From Acheta domesticus (taxonomy: Eukaryota > Arthropoda > Insecta > Orthoptera > Gryllidae), in assembly GCA_031308135.1 (NCBI GenBank), contig JAHLJT010000631.1, positions 266,214,948 to 266,278,947 on the forward strand: a stretch of 64,000 bases of DNA, given 5' to 3'. The notes under the pieces were generated by a model. That model searched no databases and was not told where the DNA came from. It saw only the letters and a program-made list of their open reading frames with translations. The position numbers and the translations under genes are program-made. Below, piece after piece: positions 48,435 through 60,127 of the stretch. The stretch's first letter is position 1, and each line of letters starts with the position of its first letter.

Positions 48435-48649
48435 AATCCACCACATACAAAGACATCACACCATTACATGTTACATCGTAGCCGTCGATCAAATAACTTG
48501 GTCTCATGATTAACCCTTCTGGCACTTTTTCTTTCTGACTTTTAAGCCACCTGAAGTACGTCAGTAATAAAGCAGCGGTAGTCAATGCGGCACTGTCAAG
48601 GCTAATTCCCAACATAGTGCCCTGTCAGGAAAAACGGAAGTTCCTGGCC

Positions 48650-49215
48650 TTGGTTGTAAGGTCCGTCTTTCTCTAGGAAACCCAAGTGTGGGCCACCTCC
48701 ACCTCAACAAATAACTACGTCCGAGGGATAACGTCAGTGTACAGGTTTTCAACATTGCGGGTAGCTTTTGCCTTCCGCACTGTGTCAAACGATGCAGTGA
48801 GCGTAATCGCGGGAATGCCTGCTATCTATATTTGGCGCAAGAGAGACAGAGGCTATATCACAAAGAAAAGGAGAACCACATCTCAACAGGTTTAAGTTGG
48901 AGGATACCTCGATCCACTATGTAAACCCGCTGTGGAAGATGCGGAGCATGTGTTCTTGCAGTGCCTCCGATTACATCTGCAGCGACGGCACCTTGGATCT
49001 GCGACAACAGCTTGGATCCTTCCAACGATTTGGGGAAGAGAAGTGACTTGCGACTAAGCCACTCTGATCCCACTTCCAGTTACGTAATGCCTAACGGCGG
49101 TCCCTCGGGGAGGATGGAGGAGAAGGGAGGTGGTTTTAATGACTAAAACTCTCACAGTATCATGTGGTATGGGCCACATGGTGTCTTTGGACGACTTTCA
49201 CCCACCCTCGGAAAA
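48650..49215 (+). mobile_element. R1/Jockey-type LINE, 3' fragment
   Basis: One frame carries LRVAFAFRTVSNDAVSVIAG, the post-RT block of R1/Jockey-type LINE proteins; a further stretch has CKPAVEDAEHVFLQC, the C-terminal Cys/His motif. The 3' UTR-like part (CTAACGGCGGTCCC..., ending CCTCGGAAAAAACAC) is shared with 61330-61548. Frames broken; inactive. Confidence 0.6.
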
Positions 49216-49744
49216 AACACATTCATTATTTTTATTATCTTATAACATCCCATAAAAGGAAAAGGCCTCCTGCTTGAGCAGGGATACATTGGTTGGTATT
49301 CGTAAAATCACTGATGTAATCATCAGGATTATCTAAATAATATATCAATATAAGCAAAACAAATAGTATCTATACGAAACTGTAGTGAAACAAACAACAA
49401 GGCAACGAATATGTGAACAAAAAAAATTATATAGGACCAATATTGTATCTTTAAGAAAATATATAAACAAAACAAAGAAAAACCTACAAGAAACACTAGT
49501 TACACAGGAGATTGTCACATGTATTCAACTTATTCTGTTCGGTTAATTCTGTTCGTTAGTATCTTCAAGAAAATATATGCGCAAAACAAAATTGTGGTTA
49601 TAAGAAACACAATTTACTATTAGAGATCATTAAATGCATTGCACGTATTCTGTTCATTTAATTCTGTTCATCAGTAAGTTTACGCCGATATATGATCAAG
49701 GCAAAATAGTAGCTATAAGAAATACAAGTTGTGCTGAGGAGCAT
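49216..49744. other. intergenic, nothing recognised
   Basis: Contains short internal repeats (AAGAAAATATAT with CAAAACAAA, three times between 49450 and 49700). No coding content. Confidence 0.55.
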
Positions 49745-50063
49745 CTTCTTACTTCCACTGCTCACATCCCAGCCGTCTCCATGCTGCCCTCTCCCGCGCC
49801 AGTCTCGTCCAGGTGAGACCAGCTACCTTGCTTAGCTCGACTGCTCATCTTCTTCTGTCTCCCTTGGTTCCTCCAACAATAACGTGGTACCACGTTGTTC
49901 TAATAAATGCCCACCGCCTTTCGTCTTGTTTAATGATGTGTCCTCCCCAATTCCATTTACTCACTTTGGCTTGATGTAGTGCATCCTTGATTTTGGTAGT
50001 TTTACTAGTTTCCGTAGAGAGTACTTTGTCTAATAGCGAAATGTTTAACATTTTTCGTTCCAT
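49745..50063 (-). mobile_element. LINE C-terminal fragment (RT 3' end)
   Basis: The minus strand reads ERKMLNISLLDKVLSTET, TKIKDALHQAKVSKWNWGGH and, after a break, VAGLTWTRLARER. This is the pattern of the RT tail of RTE/CFDP2-like insect LINEs (MLG(I/V)SL.D...KWQWAGH...AG..WTR.A). It is broken and 5'-truncated, and absent from unit B. Confidence 0.6.
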
Positions 50064-50159
50064 TTTCCTCTAGCCTCTTTGTATCCATTTTATTTGCCCT
50101 TTTTTGTATATGCGCTGTTGTGTATCCAATGTTAGTGAAGTGCAAAGATATTACTGATT

Positions 50160-50980
50160 AAAGGAATAGAAAGAAATAATTTTGTTATTCATATTCATTC
50201 TCATCAATAAACATTGATTCATAGGTAATATTCTCATGTAAAAAAGAATGCAGTGGAATGGAATGGAATGGAAAAGCGTGGTAATGGACAGTTCAGGGTC
50301 TAGTGGTTCAATATGATGATCCAGATATTTTCTTTTCAGAAAAATTTAACACTTGAGACAATACCTTACAAAGCGAGAGATATTCGTACGTGTTCAGTTA
50401 GTTTTATTGATACTTTATGGCAGATTTTCTTACTATATTCAAATATACCTCAAACACAAACAGTCCTAAAAAATTAATATCAGGTACATTTGGTAAATTA
50501 GGAATGAAATCCTTACAGAAAGTATGTGGCAGGTAAAGGAAAGATACCAGACCAATGATTAAATCTTGATCTATCGTTAACCAAAGTGCGATGCGTTATC
50601 TGAAATATGAAGTGAGATACTTGATATCGACATTCACCTCTTAGAGACACGAACCAATGCTCTGTAGTCGCTAAAACCTATCACTGGTCAGTGACTAGCA
50701 TCAGCGCTACAGAACGCTATGAAAACTGTCAAGAACCTGACATATCCTAGGAAAATTTTGACTGTTCATTCCCTGCTATTAGGTGCGGCCAGAAATCAGT
50801 CTTACAACCGTGCACAGAGAATCCCACAAGTCGATGTTCCTCTACTCACCACAGCTCGAGCATTCGTGCCTTCGGGAACTTTGTGGGGGGGGGACGAGAA
50901 TAACACCTACTCTTCACCCATTCTGCCGCATTACATAGTGAAAGAATATCGCAGTGTTCGTTATGTCCAAATATACTGAA
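50160..50980 (+). repeat. distal block of unit A plus module E, copy 2
   Basis: 50160-50640 matches 63350-63775 (TGGACAGTTCAGGG, TGGTTCAATAT, CAAATATACCTCAAACACAA). It continues into module E sequence (ACGAACCAATGCTC, GGTGCGGCCAGAAA, CAGCTCGAGCATTCG). The 87-codon frame at 50719-50979 starts with ATG but is not shared by other E copies. Confidence 0.55.
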
Positions 50981-51359
50981 ATACTGAATATACAAAATTG
51001 CTGAAGATATTCTGATTCATCGTTGGGTCGGAGAGAATATTATAACACATATCTCTCAAAATAATTGTTGAAAACAATTATTTTTCAAACCGAATATATT
51101 AAGTAGAAAGTACAGATTTTTTTAAAATTGATTACAGCGAGATATTTTTTATTGAGGAGAATATAAAACATTGATAATCAGTGCAGAGTTCTGAAGTATC
51201 GTCTAATTAACGCTACATTTTGCACAGTGGTAATCAAGGGAAAAGGCACAATTTCATGCGAAAGCGTTGGCTTCCTTCTTCGGAGTCATTATTAACTTCG
51301 CTGTCTGGGAGACGGTGCGGCCACATCCTAGGTTGATTGATAATTAATAATTCCGGGCG
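50981..51359. other. intergenic, nothing recognised
   Basis: AT-rich linker between module E and a SINE. Confidence 0.55.
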
Positions 51360-51610
51360 CGTCATCTGCCAAGATCGTTAGTCCCGTAATTGTAGTGGAT
51401 ATTTTCCCACCGGTGTTTTCCCTCGGAGGACCAATCACCTTCGAGCCGGCTGCTAGAAATTACTTCCTGACAGCGACTGACCTAGTTGACAAACCAGAGT
51501 CGAAAATCCTGCCGCCTTTGGGACTCGAACCTAGGCCCTTCCGGTCAGAGGCACTGCAGTTACATTCTAGACACAGATGCCACCTCTTGGGCGGGTCATG
51601 CTGCGACATT
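51360..51610 (-). mobile_element. tRNA-derived SINE (minus)
   Basis: A perfect pol III B box GGTTCGAGTCC is read on the minus strand at 51531-51521, with a tRNA-like 5' part upstream (51610-51532). The 3' body (GGCAGGATTTTCGACTCTGG and onward) runs to about 51360. The A box is weak. Confidence 0.55.
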
Positions 51611-52064
51611 CCTCAGAATGTTCCTTAGTATCTCCTATTTCCTCAGAATTCAGCACTTCTCTCAAAGGAAGATGCAAGGCTGGCGGCCAAAACGTTGACA
51701 TGTGTGCCTAGGGCGCTACGTCTCTTGGACGGCCGGGTAGATACCGTGTAGAACATGCTTCACGGCTAGCTGCCGTTGACTAGTGTTCTTGCACGGTGTG
51801 ATCTCTTTCTCAGTGCAACACCGTTGCTGCCTTCTCGGTGCAACATCGTTGTATAACCGTACTTTACTTGGCGCATCTGGTGTACAAACCTACGTGTAAA
51901 GAAACGTCAGTCACGTGGTTCAAGTCCGCGTCTGAAGAGTCGAACACAAGAAGAAACTGACCCGCAAAGACGGCCTCCTGGCCTATGCTAAGTCGGTCAA
52001 AGAGAAGTGGATATAGAAGAGTTGTATTATTTTCAATTGCTCGCATCTTTTCTTATTCGAAAAA
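51611..52064. other. intergenic, nothing recognised
   Basis: Short direct repeats (TGCAACACCGTTG and TGCAACATCGTTG near 51820-51852) only. Confidence 0.5.
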
Positions 52065-52575
52065 AAGGTATAGCGGCGTGATGCCGTAGCCCCCGCACAA
52101 GTACATGAGACCTATGTCATTCTCTCTCATGAACTTCAGAATATCCTACAACAAAATTTAGTCAAAATTGCCGGCGCTATTGTTTTGAAAATTTTGAAAA
52201 TATCCCAGGGCCTTAATGTAATCTGCCCCCCAAAATTGAAATATCGGATTCAGATTCAAGCGGCCACGAGAGCATTTATATCGATCGAAGATTATCAATT
52301 TTGGAGAAAATCGACTGAACGGTTTCGTAACTAGAGTTGTTCACAGACAGACGGGCATAGTTTTCTTTCAATTGGTTTTTCGGTATCAAAAAGCCACAAA
52401 ATAGAGATTCTGGCAGCACCACATGCTAGGAGATTTTTTTCCGTAATTTACCAACTAGATTTAAACAGGTTTTCGTAACCAGGGCCCTGTAATAGGAGTT
52501 TTTCTGCTGAAAATCCGTCGTTTCTTCGCGCAACATTACATAACGTTCACTGTACCATACGAAAAAGTAAAAATA
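52065..52575 (-). repeat. dispersed repeat family R, inverted copy
   Basis: On the minus strand the blocks GCAGAAAAACTCCTATTAC, CCCGTCTGTCTGTGAAC, ACGAAACCGTTCAGTCGAT and GATTACATTAAGGCCC follow the same order as 5340-5927 and 20900-21560. It lies at the boundary between duplication units A and B. Confidence 0.65.
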
Positions 52576-53645
52576 TTAAATACGTGATACTTTCTCTGAT
52601 ACTACGCTAGAGTTAATACAATAAAGCAGCATATTCGAGAACAATTTTTCCGCTTTAGCAGATTACGTAACACTTCTTAAATCGAGTAAGGTAATCAATT
52701 AATTTAGGCTTTTTACAGACTTAATTTCATAAAATTAAATAATAAAGGCAGATTTTACGACTATTGGTTATTAAACATGCACTGAGGGATTCAAATTTGT
52801 TAAAATAAATTTTTATTTTCTTTCAGAAATACCGGTGAGGACGGCGTATGCGTGAGTTAATCGAAGTGATTTAACTGAAATAGAAAGCACGTTGAGCCCT
52901 TTCCTCAGAGACAAGTATGTTTGTCATTTGCAGGCCATTTTGAGCCAAATATTGACGCGAGTTCATTAATACGAATGGAAAGTCCATTAAAATCATTCCT
53001 TATATTTTAAGTGTATTTAATATAATCTTTCTTTAACTTGAAAACTCAGAAATCACTCTCTTCATTTTATGAATCATTTATTCTTTATGAATCTTTGTTT
53101 TCTAATATAATTCAAAATACCTCAGAGAAGTATTAATATTTTAAAGAAAATGCCAAATATATGAAAAACTAATTGAATAAAATGAGCCTCCTGAAAAAAT
53201 TCTCTCAAATACCAACCGATTTATGTGAGTCTTTGGAATTATTCACAGCTATACACGAAAAAAACCACTAAATATATTTGGATATCGAAAAAGGGTACCG
53301 AAGAGCAACAAACAACCTTGTTACGAAACGCAATTGCATTCACGTTCCAGTTTTTTTGAAAACAGGAGAACAATGTTTTAAAGGTCAATATAAAATCACT
53401 TGTTTTTGATCAGCTTACACAGAATTGGGATATCATTATTAAAGCAACTGTGTGCAGGTATTTACCAGCATGATATATTAACGAATAAAATATTTACATG
53501 AAACTTATCATTAGGTAAAGGAAAATTCAAAGGCAATGAATAAAGATATTTTTTCACTAAAAGTTTTTTATTGATTTTTCATTTCTTTAGAAAAATAATT
53601 TCTGTTTTCAACAATCTTGAACACACAATACTAAATTTATTTAAT

Positions 53646-54724
53646 TAAAATAATACATTTTACATACAGTTTTTTCAACGTTTGCAATGTTTGGCATTTC
53701 ACGCATACACATACCTATTGTTGAACAATAGAATAAAGTGTTTAGACAGATATTAATATAAAATTTGTATTAATTTTTAAATCTACTAAATTACTTATCT
53801 CAATGCCATTTGATTTATTTGATTTTTTTAAATGAAAAAAGTATTTATTTATATAACTTGTAAGGGAAAAAATCATCTGGTTAAGTTGTCTTGAGTTCCA
53901 GAATCGCTTCGCAACATTTCAAGCATGAAAGATAAATAAACGGTTTAAAACAAATAAAATAAATAATAAAATTGAAAATAATCCCAAAAGTAGCAATATT
54001 TGAAACAATAGTCCTAGTGATTCTAGAAATTTATTAATCTTACACCCGTCAACTAAAAATGTCTTAATCATGTCAAAATACTTTAAAAATCATCCTCTAA
54101 AACAAATTCATTTAATTGTGATTGTTGTTTCGCATTCTGGAACCTATTTTTTTTTAATTTAGCAACTGTAATTTGTCAGAAACTATTCTGCCGCAGAAAC
54201 CAGAGATGATCCATTGCCGTTTAACTGTAATCACTACATACCTAGTAGTCTGTAATTTTTGCTCGCCAGGTATACCCAATGTATTCACAAGAAACCAAAG
54301 CATGATATAAATGCACGCAATTAGCGAGACCCTCATGATGCTACCGCACCGATCAGTCCCTCTAATTAATAGCCATTGATGCTTCTTGAAAGGTCTCCGT
54401 CTCGTGATCGTTTGGAAAAGGAATTCGAACAATGTGTGTATATTCATAAAAATAAGATAACTGGAAAACAGGAATACTAACACTTCGAATGGTTGAAGCA
54501 ACATACATATATTCAAAAACCCTACGGTTTTCGAGCAACATGCTAAATGACTAAGAATAACAAATAAGGTGGAAAATCAAAATTAACAAGCAATGTAAAA
54601 AAATATTTTGAAGTAGAAAATGTAAGGCAGGTGGCTATAAAAGAAAAGTAACAAAAAATATGTTCGTTTGTAACTGTACAGTTAACAAGTAACTTAGCAC
54701 TAACAAAAATCCTAACAAGATGGA
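53646..54724. other. segment of unit B carrying the minus small-protein copy
   Basis: Unit A passes from the block ending near 41600 directly into block C, whereas unit B has about 1.08 kb here, including member 3. Its AT-rich flanks resemble those of member 1 (TTTCGCATTCTG(G/A)AACC near 54130 and 43557). No transposon ends seen. Confidence 0.5.
54154..54336 (-). pseudogene. small secreted protein family, member 3 (minus), degenerate
   Basis: 60-codon frame from the ATG at 54336. The signal-like start MRVSLIACIYIMLWFLVNTLG aligns well with members 1 and 4, and GEQK matches the DEQ of member 4. After that the family core (INAD...C) is lost through a deletion and frame change, and the remainder (ending KLQLLN) reads through what is 3' flank in the others. 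DNA near the ATG (GCATCATGAGGGTCTCG against GCATCATGAAGATCTCG) is conserved with member 1. No TATAAAA at the family position. Likely a pseudogene. Confidence 0.5.
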
Positions 54725-54729
54725 TCAGA

Positions 54730-55180
54730 TTGGCATTAACTATTAATCGAGCTAGCCACTACGACACACTGTGTCGCAATTTCTTTGCGATGTGATTGCG
54801 TGATTATTGACACACGTTAACCGTAGATACGAGTACCTCTTTTATTCTCTTTGGTCTTCATCACTCATTTGTGAGTGTCACGTCACATGGGTTTTCCTCT
54901 CTTTGTCAACCGTGAACGTTGCGGAAATAGAAAGTTCGGTTTGGCAATACCCCATGCAGCGGGTGCCGGAAATATATTTCATTCTTCATCTTTTTATTTC
55001 GCTAATTCTCCAGCATCAGCCTTTTGCCCCTATTGCAACTTACCAGACATACACGTTCTGTCGTCGTAACTGGCCATATATTTCTGCAATATGAATGAAA
55101 TCCTACACTTCTGGAACAATCTTGCAATAAAGAATTCGTTGAAATTGAAAATATTAGGATAGCAGTAACTCCGTTTAGCT
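54730..55180 (+). repeat. conserved block C, unit B copy
   Basis: Partner of 41645-42065; core 54912-55109. Both begin with CATTAACTATTAAT or AATTAACTATTAAT and share TGCGTGATTATTGAC, TCTTTTATTCTCTTT, GAAAGTTCGGTTTGGCA and CATGCAGCGGGTGCCGGAA. Confidence 0.6.
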
Positions 55181-55910
55181 TTACAAAACAATCTCACGGC
55201 CGGTAACTATAACAGCGGATATCACTTGGCTGAATATATATCTGATATTAAAAAAAAGTGTAAAATAGATCCTTTCTTGTTAAAGAAATATTCATATGCT
55301 TATTATACTAAATGTAATCATTGTTGAATGTTTTAAATTGTTAAAAACTTTTGTTAGTAATATTGCTACGTGAAAAAATCTACAATTTATTAATATTTAA
55401 AATTGTAAAATAGATTCGAATTGATTATGATCAAGAAGTTTCACAGCGATCTAAAATAAATTTAATAAAAGAATGTTTTGACACCGCTTGCAAGAAATAA
55501 TATTGTACCCGTTCCCTTTGGCCAAACATTGACGTTCTGTTTAACTGAATCCAATCGTTTAGGACTAAGATAATGTATATTCATGCAGAATTCCAAGTTA
55601 TAAATGTAGCAGAATACCAAGTTAACAGAAATGTGAAAACGCGTAGTCCCAAAGCTAGCGGTTTGATATTATGATTCACTATCAAGAAATATTACTTTTT
55701 TCTGGCAAAATGTGTAAATCGTAGGATGATTTCAAAGATCCATCTGGTTTTATAATTCTTTATAGAATATTTTAGTATATTTTACTTTTTCTCAGTCACA
55801 AATAGATGTGAAGTATGTAGTCAAGATATATTTGATGCATTAGCAGTGATGTTCTTTTGGAAAGGATTAGGAAGAAAAAGGAATATTGACAGAAAATTAT
55901 TATAACATTA
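55181..55910. other. intergenic, nothing recognised
   Basis: AT-rich; no open frame or matched repeat. Confidence 0.55.
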
Positions 55911-56450
55911 TCTTTTTCTGACGTAAGTGCGACACTTTATCTCAAGTATAAAGTGAGATACGAACCGTTGCCATGCAGCTCTAATGCTTAGGAACCAATG
56001 ATCGTAAATCGCTAAAACGAGTGCCCTTACTATTGGAGAAATATGGTCTATGACCAGTATCGAGCCTTACAGAATGCCTTGAAACTCGACAAGAACCTTT
56101 CATGATAGCCCCGAAAATCATGGTCTCTTATTTCCTTATGAGGTGCGGGCAGGAAACAATGCACAGGGACCCCACACATCAATGTGCTGCTACTCTCGAC
56201 ATCTCGAGCATTCTTTCGCTCAAGAAATCCGCCGAGGGACCGAGGACGAGGGGCCGGGGCGGCGTTCGCGCTTTGCCAACACATCACTGATGTTTTAATC
56301 CCTCGTTGGGAACGTTTTCCTCTTGTAGATGTACCGAAAGAACATTTTAAAAGTATGATTTTTTTCTCTCTCAAACGTCGGAATTGTGTCTTATGCGTGT
56401 GTTTCACTCAACGTAAGAGAATGGTAAACAAATAATTTGATAGAAAAACA
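55911..56450 (+). repeat. repeated module E, copy 3
   Basis: The closest partner of 45830-46400: GCCATGCAGCTCTAATGCTT, AGGAACCAATGATCGTAAAT, ATGAGGTGCGGGCAGGAAAC, CATCAATGTGCTGCTACTC. Confidence 0.6.
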
Positions 56451-58214
56451 AATCTTGTGAAGCAGTTTCCGATATCGAAATTCAGTTTGTGTTCGCAAAT
56501 AATTCTGAGACAATATTATCAAATTCATTAAAATGTATCAAAAGATTAATAGAATTATTCACTAAATTTTCAGTTTAATTAATGTAAGCATAATTATTTT
56601 TTTAAGATCGCATTTCATCATCTTTGTCATAAAGCGATCAGTGTGACTTGTATACTGTATTCCGAATATATTGTTTCCGTGAAATAGATAAAGAAACAAT
56701 TGAATTTTATGCGGTATACTTTCCAAAGCATCTAAGGACCCTTTTTCTAGATCTATTTCAAAATCAATTACATAATATTTGGAAACATATGTGCTAAATA
56801 TTTCCAAGATAAAAAAGCTACCAATGGATTTCAAAAAGAATAAATAATTTCATATGTTGACGTCCTTAAGGAGATTCATAAATTTTCAGATAATTCAAAG
56901 AAAAAGATAATGTAAAAGAAGCAAAAGGAAAATAAAGCTAGTACAAGCTGATTAAAAACCCTTTATTACCAAAGACCTGGTAACTATATACATCACAAAC
57001 AGTACCATCTCACAAGATAATTGAAATTTATAAACAATATCTACAATGAAGTAGGAGAAATAAATAAGAGTAGGATTCAGGTAGAGTTCCAGAATTTGGA
57101 AATTTGATTTGTGTTTATTCATTGTTTTGCTCCAGCATTCATTGTTTTGTTCCTTTACTGGTGGCTACTGACGTTGCCGTTGAAGGTATCCTTCCATTAT
57201 GCAAATTAAAAAAAAGTTGTAATTAACATGAGCTAGCAACAATTACAATCCACAAATCACATCATATATATATATATAATACGTCATATCTCAGAAAAGA
57301 TTTTACATACCACACATCAAATATTACCAATCTCATACTAAATATCACGCACCACATATTACATTAACTGTCAGCGCGTGCCCGAATCGCGGAATAGTGG
57401 TGTTACTCCGAGACGTTTCAGTTTGAGAGGTCGGGAAAAAATTAACCTCATGAAGGGCGACATTCCAACGCACTGAACAAATGAGGGGGTGTACAAATCC
57501 TGAAGTTATGTTTGCTATATTACGGTGAAGCATTCAATGCGGTTTCTCTCTCTATTACGCTCTGCAATGCTGATAATGCTGAGTACGAAAATTGGAAATG
57601 TCGACTCTTCCGCGAAGTATGGCACGTCCTAAAATAAGTATTGTTTGATGATCATAAAGTTGTTGCGGGTTAATGTGGGCACCATCTCAGCTAAAAATCC
57701 GTTTATAAAACTCAGAATAAATAACATTTATTCGTTACTTTTTAAAAGTAACCATTGTTTCTATTTACAAGTTAGGGAGTGATGCTAAGTGTGCACATGT
57801 TTTATGATCGATTCGGGTTAGAAAGTATGGGAGTGTTGAATATGAGAAGGATGGGAGGATAAGATATTTTCTGTATAACCTAGCTACATGTTCAGAAGAG
57901 TGAATTCTCATTACTTAGAGTTAATACGAGAGCGATGTGCGGCCATGTTTTAAAAGACAGGGGGATCACATTGGGTGTCAAAGCGCAATGATAAGAATTA
58001 ATCAAAAAACATGATAACTAATAGAGGCTGGAGAATGATATTTTTTTCTTGTTTGAGATATCAAAAATTGCAAATCACATATTTTTAGATAGGATAAGAT
58101 TTTTTTAATTTCATTTTTCAAAATTTATAATGACACTTTCATATGTAATAAACCATTTTTGTATTACTAACAAATCCAATGAGAGTCATATGTGTCAGCT
58201 GTCTTACCAAGATG
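56451..58214. other. intergenic, nothing firm
   Basis: A minus-strand 90-codon frame at 56562-56834 shows no domain. 57300-57370 carries the same ACCACACATCA-type short repeat seen around the CA tracts. Otherwise nothing. Confidence 0.5.
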
Positions 58215-58225
58215 ATATATATATA

Positions 58226-58272
<47 letters not shown>
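58215..58272. repeat. (AT)n microsatellite
   Basis: Nearly pure AT run with one TT interruption, directly before the GT-rich array. Confidence 0.95.
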
Positions 58273-58274
<2 letters not shown>

Positions 58275-58560
58275 TGTGTGTGTGTGAATGTGTGTGTGGC
58301 CGCGAATGGTGGGTGCGTGGTGTGCGTGTGGTATATCATGGGTATGTGTGTGGTGTGTGTGTGGGTGTGTGTGCAGATGTGGTGTGGCAGTGTGCTGGAT
58401 GTTTAGTTGTGTATATTTAGGGTGTGAGTGGTATGGTTTTTGTGGTGTTTGCGGTGTGTGATGTGTCTGATGTGCCTGTTATGCAACAAGTGTGGGTGCT
58501 GTGTGTGTGGATTAGTGTGTGTTGTCGGGAGCGGTGCGTTTGCTGTAGTGTGTGGTGTGT

Positions 58561-58595
<35 letters not shown>

Positions 58596-59052
58596 ATGTG
58601 GTGTGTGAGTGAAGTGAGTTTGGTGTGGTGGTGGGCAGTGTAGCAGTGTGCCGGATGTGTAGTTGTGTGTAATTAGGGTGTGAGTGGTGTGGTTTATGTG
58701 GTGTTTGCGGTGTGTGATGTGTCTGATGTGCGTGTTATGCAACAAGTGTGAGTGCTGTGTGTGTGGAGTGGTGTGTTTTGTCGGGAGTGGTGCGTTTGGT
58801 GTAGTGTGTGTGGTGTGTGTGTGTGTGTGTGTGTGCTGATTTGGTGTGTGAGTGAAGTGAGTTTGGTGTGGTGGTGGGCACTGTAGCAGTGTGCCGGATG
58901 TGTAGTTGTGTGTAATTAGGGTGTGAGTGGTGTGGTTTTTGTGGTGATTGCGGTGTGTGATGTGTCTGATGTGCCTGTTATGCAACAAGAGTGGGTGCTG
59001 TGTGTGTGGAGTGGTGTGTGGTGTCGGGAGTGGTGCCTTTGGTGTAGTGTGT

Positions 59053-59089
<37 letters not shown>

Positions 59090-59340
59090 ATGTGGCGTGT
59101 GAGTGAAGTGAGTTTGGTGTGGTGGTGGGCAGTGTGGCGGTGTGCCGGATGTTTAGTTGTGTATATTTAGGGTGTGAGTGGTGTGGTTTTTGTGGTGTTT
59201 GCGGTGTGTGATGTGTCTGATGTGCCTGTTATGCAACAAGTGTGGGTGCTGTGTGTGGAGTAATGTGTGTTGTCGGGAGTGGTTCATTTGGTGTAGTGTG
59301 TGTGGTGTGATGTGTGTAGTGTGATGTGTGTGTAATATGG
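58273..59340. repeat. GT-rich tandem array, unit about 245 bp
   Basis: Units start with GCTGATGTGG-like sequence at about 58592, 58834 and 59086, with a partial earlier one near 58371. Each includes GAGTGAAGTGAGTTTGGTGT, TGTGCCGGATGT, GATGTGTCTGATGTGC and a (GT)n run. The many open frames here are repeat artefacts. Confidence 0.85.
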
Positions 59341-59513
59341 TGTGTGTGGTGCAGGGTGTTTTTGGTTGGTATGGTATATGTCTGGTGTGGGTATCTTTGT
59401 GTGTCACCACAAACACCACAACGGATACGATTGCTGCGCCACTCACCACATATCACATATTGCACACCAGGTACCACACATCACATTATACTTATCACGT
59501 ACCACATACTCCT

Positions 59514-60026
59514 ACAACAAAAGTCCAAACAACATGCAGTTTCAGGGAGGTATCATCTACCCTACCTCACAAATTATATCCCACATACATGACGTCCACA
59601 TTTTGAGGACACACATCACATACCACATCACATATCGCATCTTACAAAACACATACACATATCGCATCAACTGCATAAACATCATCTAACTCGGCGGCAC
59701 ATTGGTTGTTCCCCGATGCTACCTTAGCGGATCCGCCGGTGACACTGCCAGCTCCGCGCAATAAGGCCCCCTTTTAAAGTCCTGCGGGACGGGTCGACAC
59801 TCGCTATCTGCGGCACATACTGCATATCACATCAACTCACGACGCAGCTCCGAACCGCGCTACCTCGCTGCTGTGGAGATAATGGAGATCCGGCGGTTGT
59901 TTCAAATATCGTATCTTCCAAACACATGCACATGTCTTCAAGTTGCAGCGTGTCAAGTCATATATCATGTATGGTATACTACCGCATATGAGAATGTTGT
60001 CGAAAGGTACCCGTCTTACCAAAGGG
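59514..60026 (+). promoter_or_regulatory. conserved upstream region of member 4
   Basis: Shared with 46730-47240: CCAAACAACATGCAG, then GATCCGCC(A/G)GTGACACTGC, CGCGCAATAAG, TGCGGCACATACTGCATATCA, CCGCGCTACCTCGCTGCTGT. Conservation to about 90% by eye over 300 bp up to the TATA box makes it a likely promoter or enhancer, though a shared duplication alone could explain it. Confidence 0.4.
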
Positions 60027-60033
60027 TATAAAA
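60027..60033 (+). promoter_or_regulatory. TATA box of small secreted protein member 4
   Basis: AAAGGGTATAAAAGCGAAAC, 101 nt before the ATG; an initiator-like CTCAACAG follows at about 60052. Confidence 0.65.
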
Positions 60034-60127
60034 GCGAAACGTTTTATTAAAACTCAACAGAACATGCAAACAGTTTGAAGAAGCCACAACGCCTGCTGAA
60101 TTGCAGCTTGTTAAACACTGTAGCATC

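Larger units (their letters stand above)
37638..50640 (+). other. segmental duplication, unit A
   Basis: Blocks matching unit B in order: 37640-37880 with 52590-52815, 40800-41600 with 52830-53640, 45830-46400 with 55911-56450, 46700-47950 with 59514-60750, 48240-48440 with 61015-61200, 49000-49215 with 61330-61548, 50160-50640 with 63350-63775. Matches interrupted by indels. Unit A has an extra 2.9 kb at 37880-40795 and extra sequence at 42080-43500. Confidence 0.75.

Noticed and set aside
48238..48615. Frames through CA or GT tracts (also 58179-59606 and 61036-61299)
   Set aside because: Low-complexity microsatellite translation.
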